Of a stretch of 5,311 bases of DNA, positions 5,105 to 5,311 are shown in pieces. Positions within the stretch are counted from its first letter, which is position 1; each line of letters starts with the position of its first letter. The translations under genes were made by a program, and so were the position numbers. Origin of the DNA: Candidatus Aenigmatarchaeota archaeon (GTDB taxonomy: Archaea > Aenigmatarchaeota > Aenigmatarchaeia > QMZP01); contig JACQIG010000006.1 of NCBI GenBank assembly GCA_016198605.1, forward strand, positions 1-5,311. The letters run 5' to 3'. The notes under the pieces are model-generated. The model made no database searches, was not told the origin of the DNA, and saw only the letters and a program-made list of their open reading frames with translations.

Positions 5105-5201
5105 TATCAGAACACATTAATTTGCAAATCTTGTGCCACAGCACAAGAGATGCGGCACATCTCTTGCGGCAAGGCCGCAAGACTTTGCATGTGTTCTGAT
5201 A
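5105..5201. repeat. Large inverted repeat enclosing three hairpins (four-way-junction fold)
   Basis: TATCAGAACACA (5105-5116) pairs perfectly with TGTGTTCTGATA (5190-5201). After a 6-base bulge, TGCAAA (5123-5128) pairs with TTTGCA (5184-5189). Inside are three directly adjoining hairpins: TCTTGTGC/GCACAAGA with loop CACA (5129-5148), GATG/CATC with loop CGGCA (5149-5161), and TCTTGCGGC/GCCGCAAGA with loop AAG (5162-5182). Only C5183 is left unpaired at the junction. It lies between convergent genes. It may be a DNA element or a structured RNA; I recognise no family. Confidence 0.85.
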
Positions 5202-5203
5202 GC

Positions 5204-5248
5204 TATCAAATCGCTTGCTAAAAGTTTGATTATTATTGCGATTTGATA
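5204..5248. repeat. Second inverted repeat, 11-bp arms
   Basis: TATCAAATCGC (5204-5214) pairs perfectly with GCGATTTGATA (5238-5248) around a 23-base A+T-rich loop that contains a further TTTGAT. It starts two bases after the first repeat and shares its TATCA/TGATA ends. A transcript terminator for either convergent gene is possible, but archaeal termination normally depends on T-runs, not hairpins. Confidence 0.8.
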
Positions 5249-5259
5249 TTAAATAGGGG

Positions 5260-5311
5260 TCACTTCATCTCCGACACGAAGCCCAGCCTCTGCAGCTGCG
5301 CTATGATGAAC
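5260..5311 (-). CDS. C-terminal end of an unidentified gene (truncated by window end)
   Basis: The minus strand has an open frame from base 5310 to a TGA at 5260-5262, encoding FIIAQLQRLGFVSEMK. Codons ending in G or C and an AGG arginine match the other genes, which favours this frame over the alternative one that runs to a TAA further down and uses CGT. Sixteen residues are too few to name the protein. It would be convergent with adk, with the inverted repeats between them. Confidence 0.42.
   Translation of the reverse strand, partial: FIIAQLQRLGFVSEMK

Noticed and set aside
5129..5182. CRISPR-like or tRNA-like array in the hairpin region
   Set aside because: No direct repeat-spacer pattern and no T-loop or anticodon features; the structure is inverted, not directly repeated.

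Overview
The window looks archaeal. Diagnostic genes are an RFC small subunit clamp loader, an AK6/Fap7-type kinase and a cis-prenyltransferase with the archaeal-style DGNRR motif. Several genes have no Shine-Dalgarno sequence but carry a TATA-like box about 26-28 bases before the start codon, the pattern of archaeal leaderless transcripts. Arginine is mostly AGG in the G+C-richer genes. The lineage cannot be fixed from this stretch; a DPANN-like or other uncultivated archaeon is only a guess. Almost everything here is housekeeping: tRNA modification, translation, lipid carrier synthesis, membrane proteolysis, nucleotide metabolism and replication.

Layout, left to right. A left-truncated YrdC/Sua5-type gene (+) runs into the window and ends at 340. 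Facing it on the minus strand is a tRNA whose 3' half is unmistakable (349-397): long variable arm, discriminator G, so serine. Its matching 5' acceptor strand lies at 604-610, implying an insertion of about 174 nt near the anticodon. Next, all on the minus strand, come a small Trm112-like zinc protein (685-885), a cis-prenyltransferase (914-1591) and an HtpX-type membrane protease (1602-2426). htpX and the prenyltransferase gene are 10 bases apart and probably co-transcribed; the Trm112-like gene has its own TATA box overlapping the prenyltransferase stop codon. A single TATA element at the exact midpoint between htpX and a divergent PD-(D/E)XK nuclease-like gene (2480-2935, +) could serve both. 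The nuclease gene converges with, and overlaps by 13 bases, an AK6/Fap7 gene (2923-3405, -). That gene is divergent from rfcS (3443-4390, +) across 37 bases with two overlapping promoters. rfcS is followed by a zinc-lid adenylate kinase (4438-5100, +).

The right end (5101-5259), between adk and the tail of a convergent minus-strand gene, holds the most unusual structure. Two abutting perfect inverted repeats are joined by a 12-base palindrome. The first encloses three more hairpins that pack into a nearly gap-free four-way junction. The two standout observations are this element and the interrupted tRNA-Ser, whose insertion fits neither a clean bulge-helix-bulge nor a clean group I intron.
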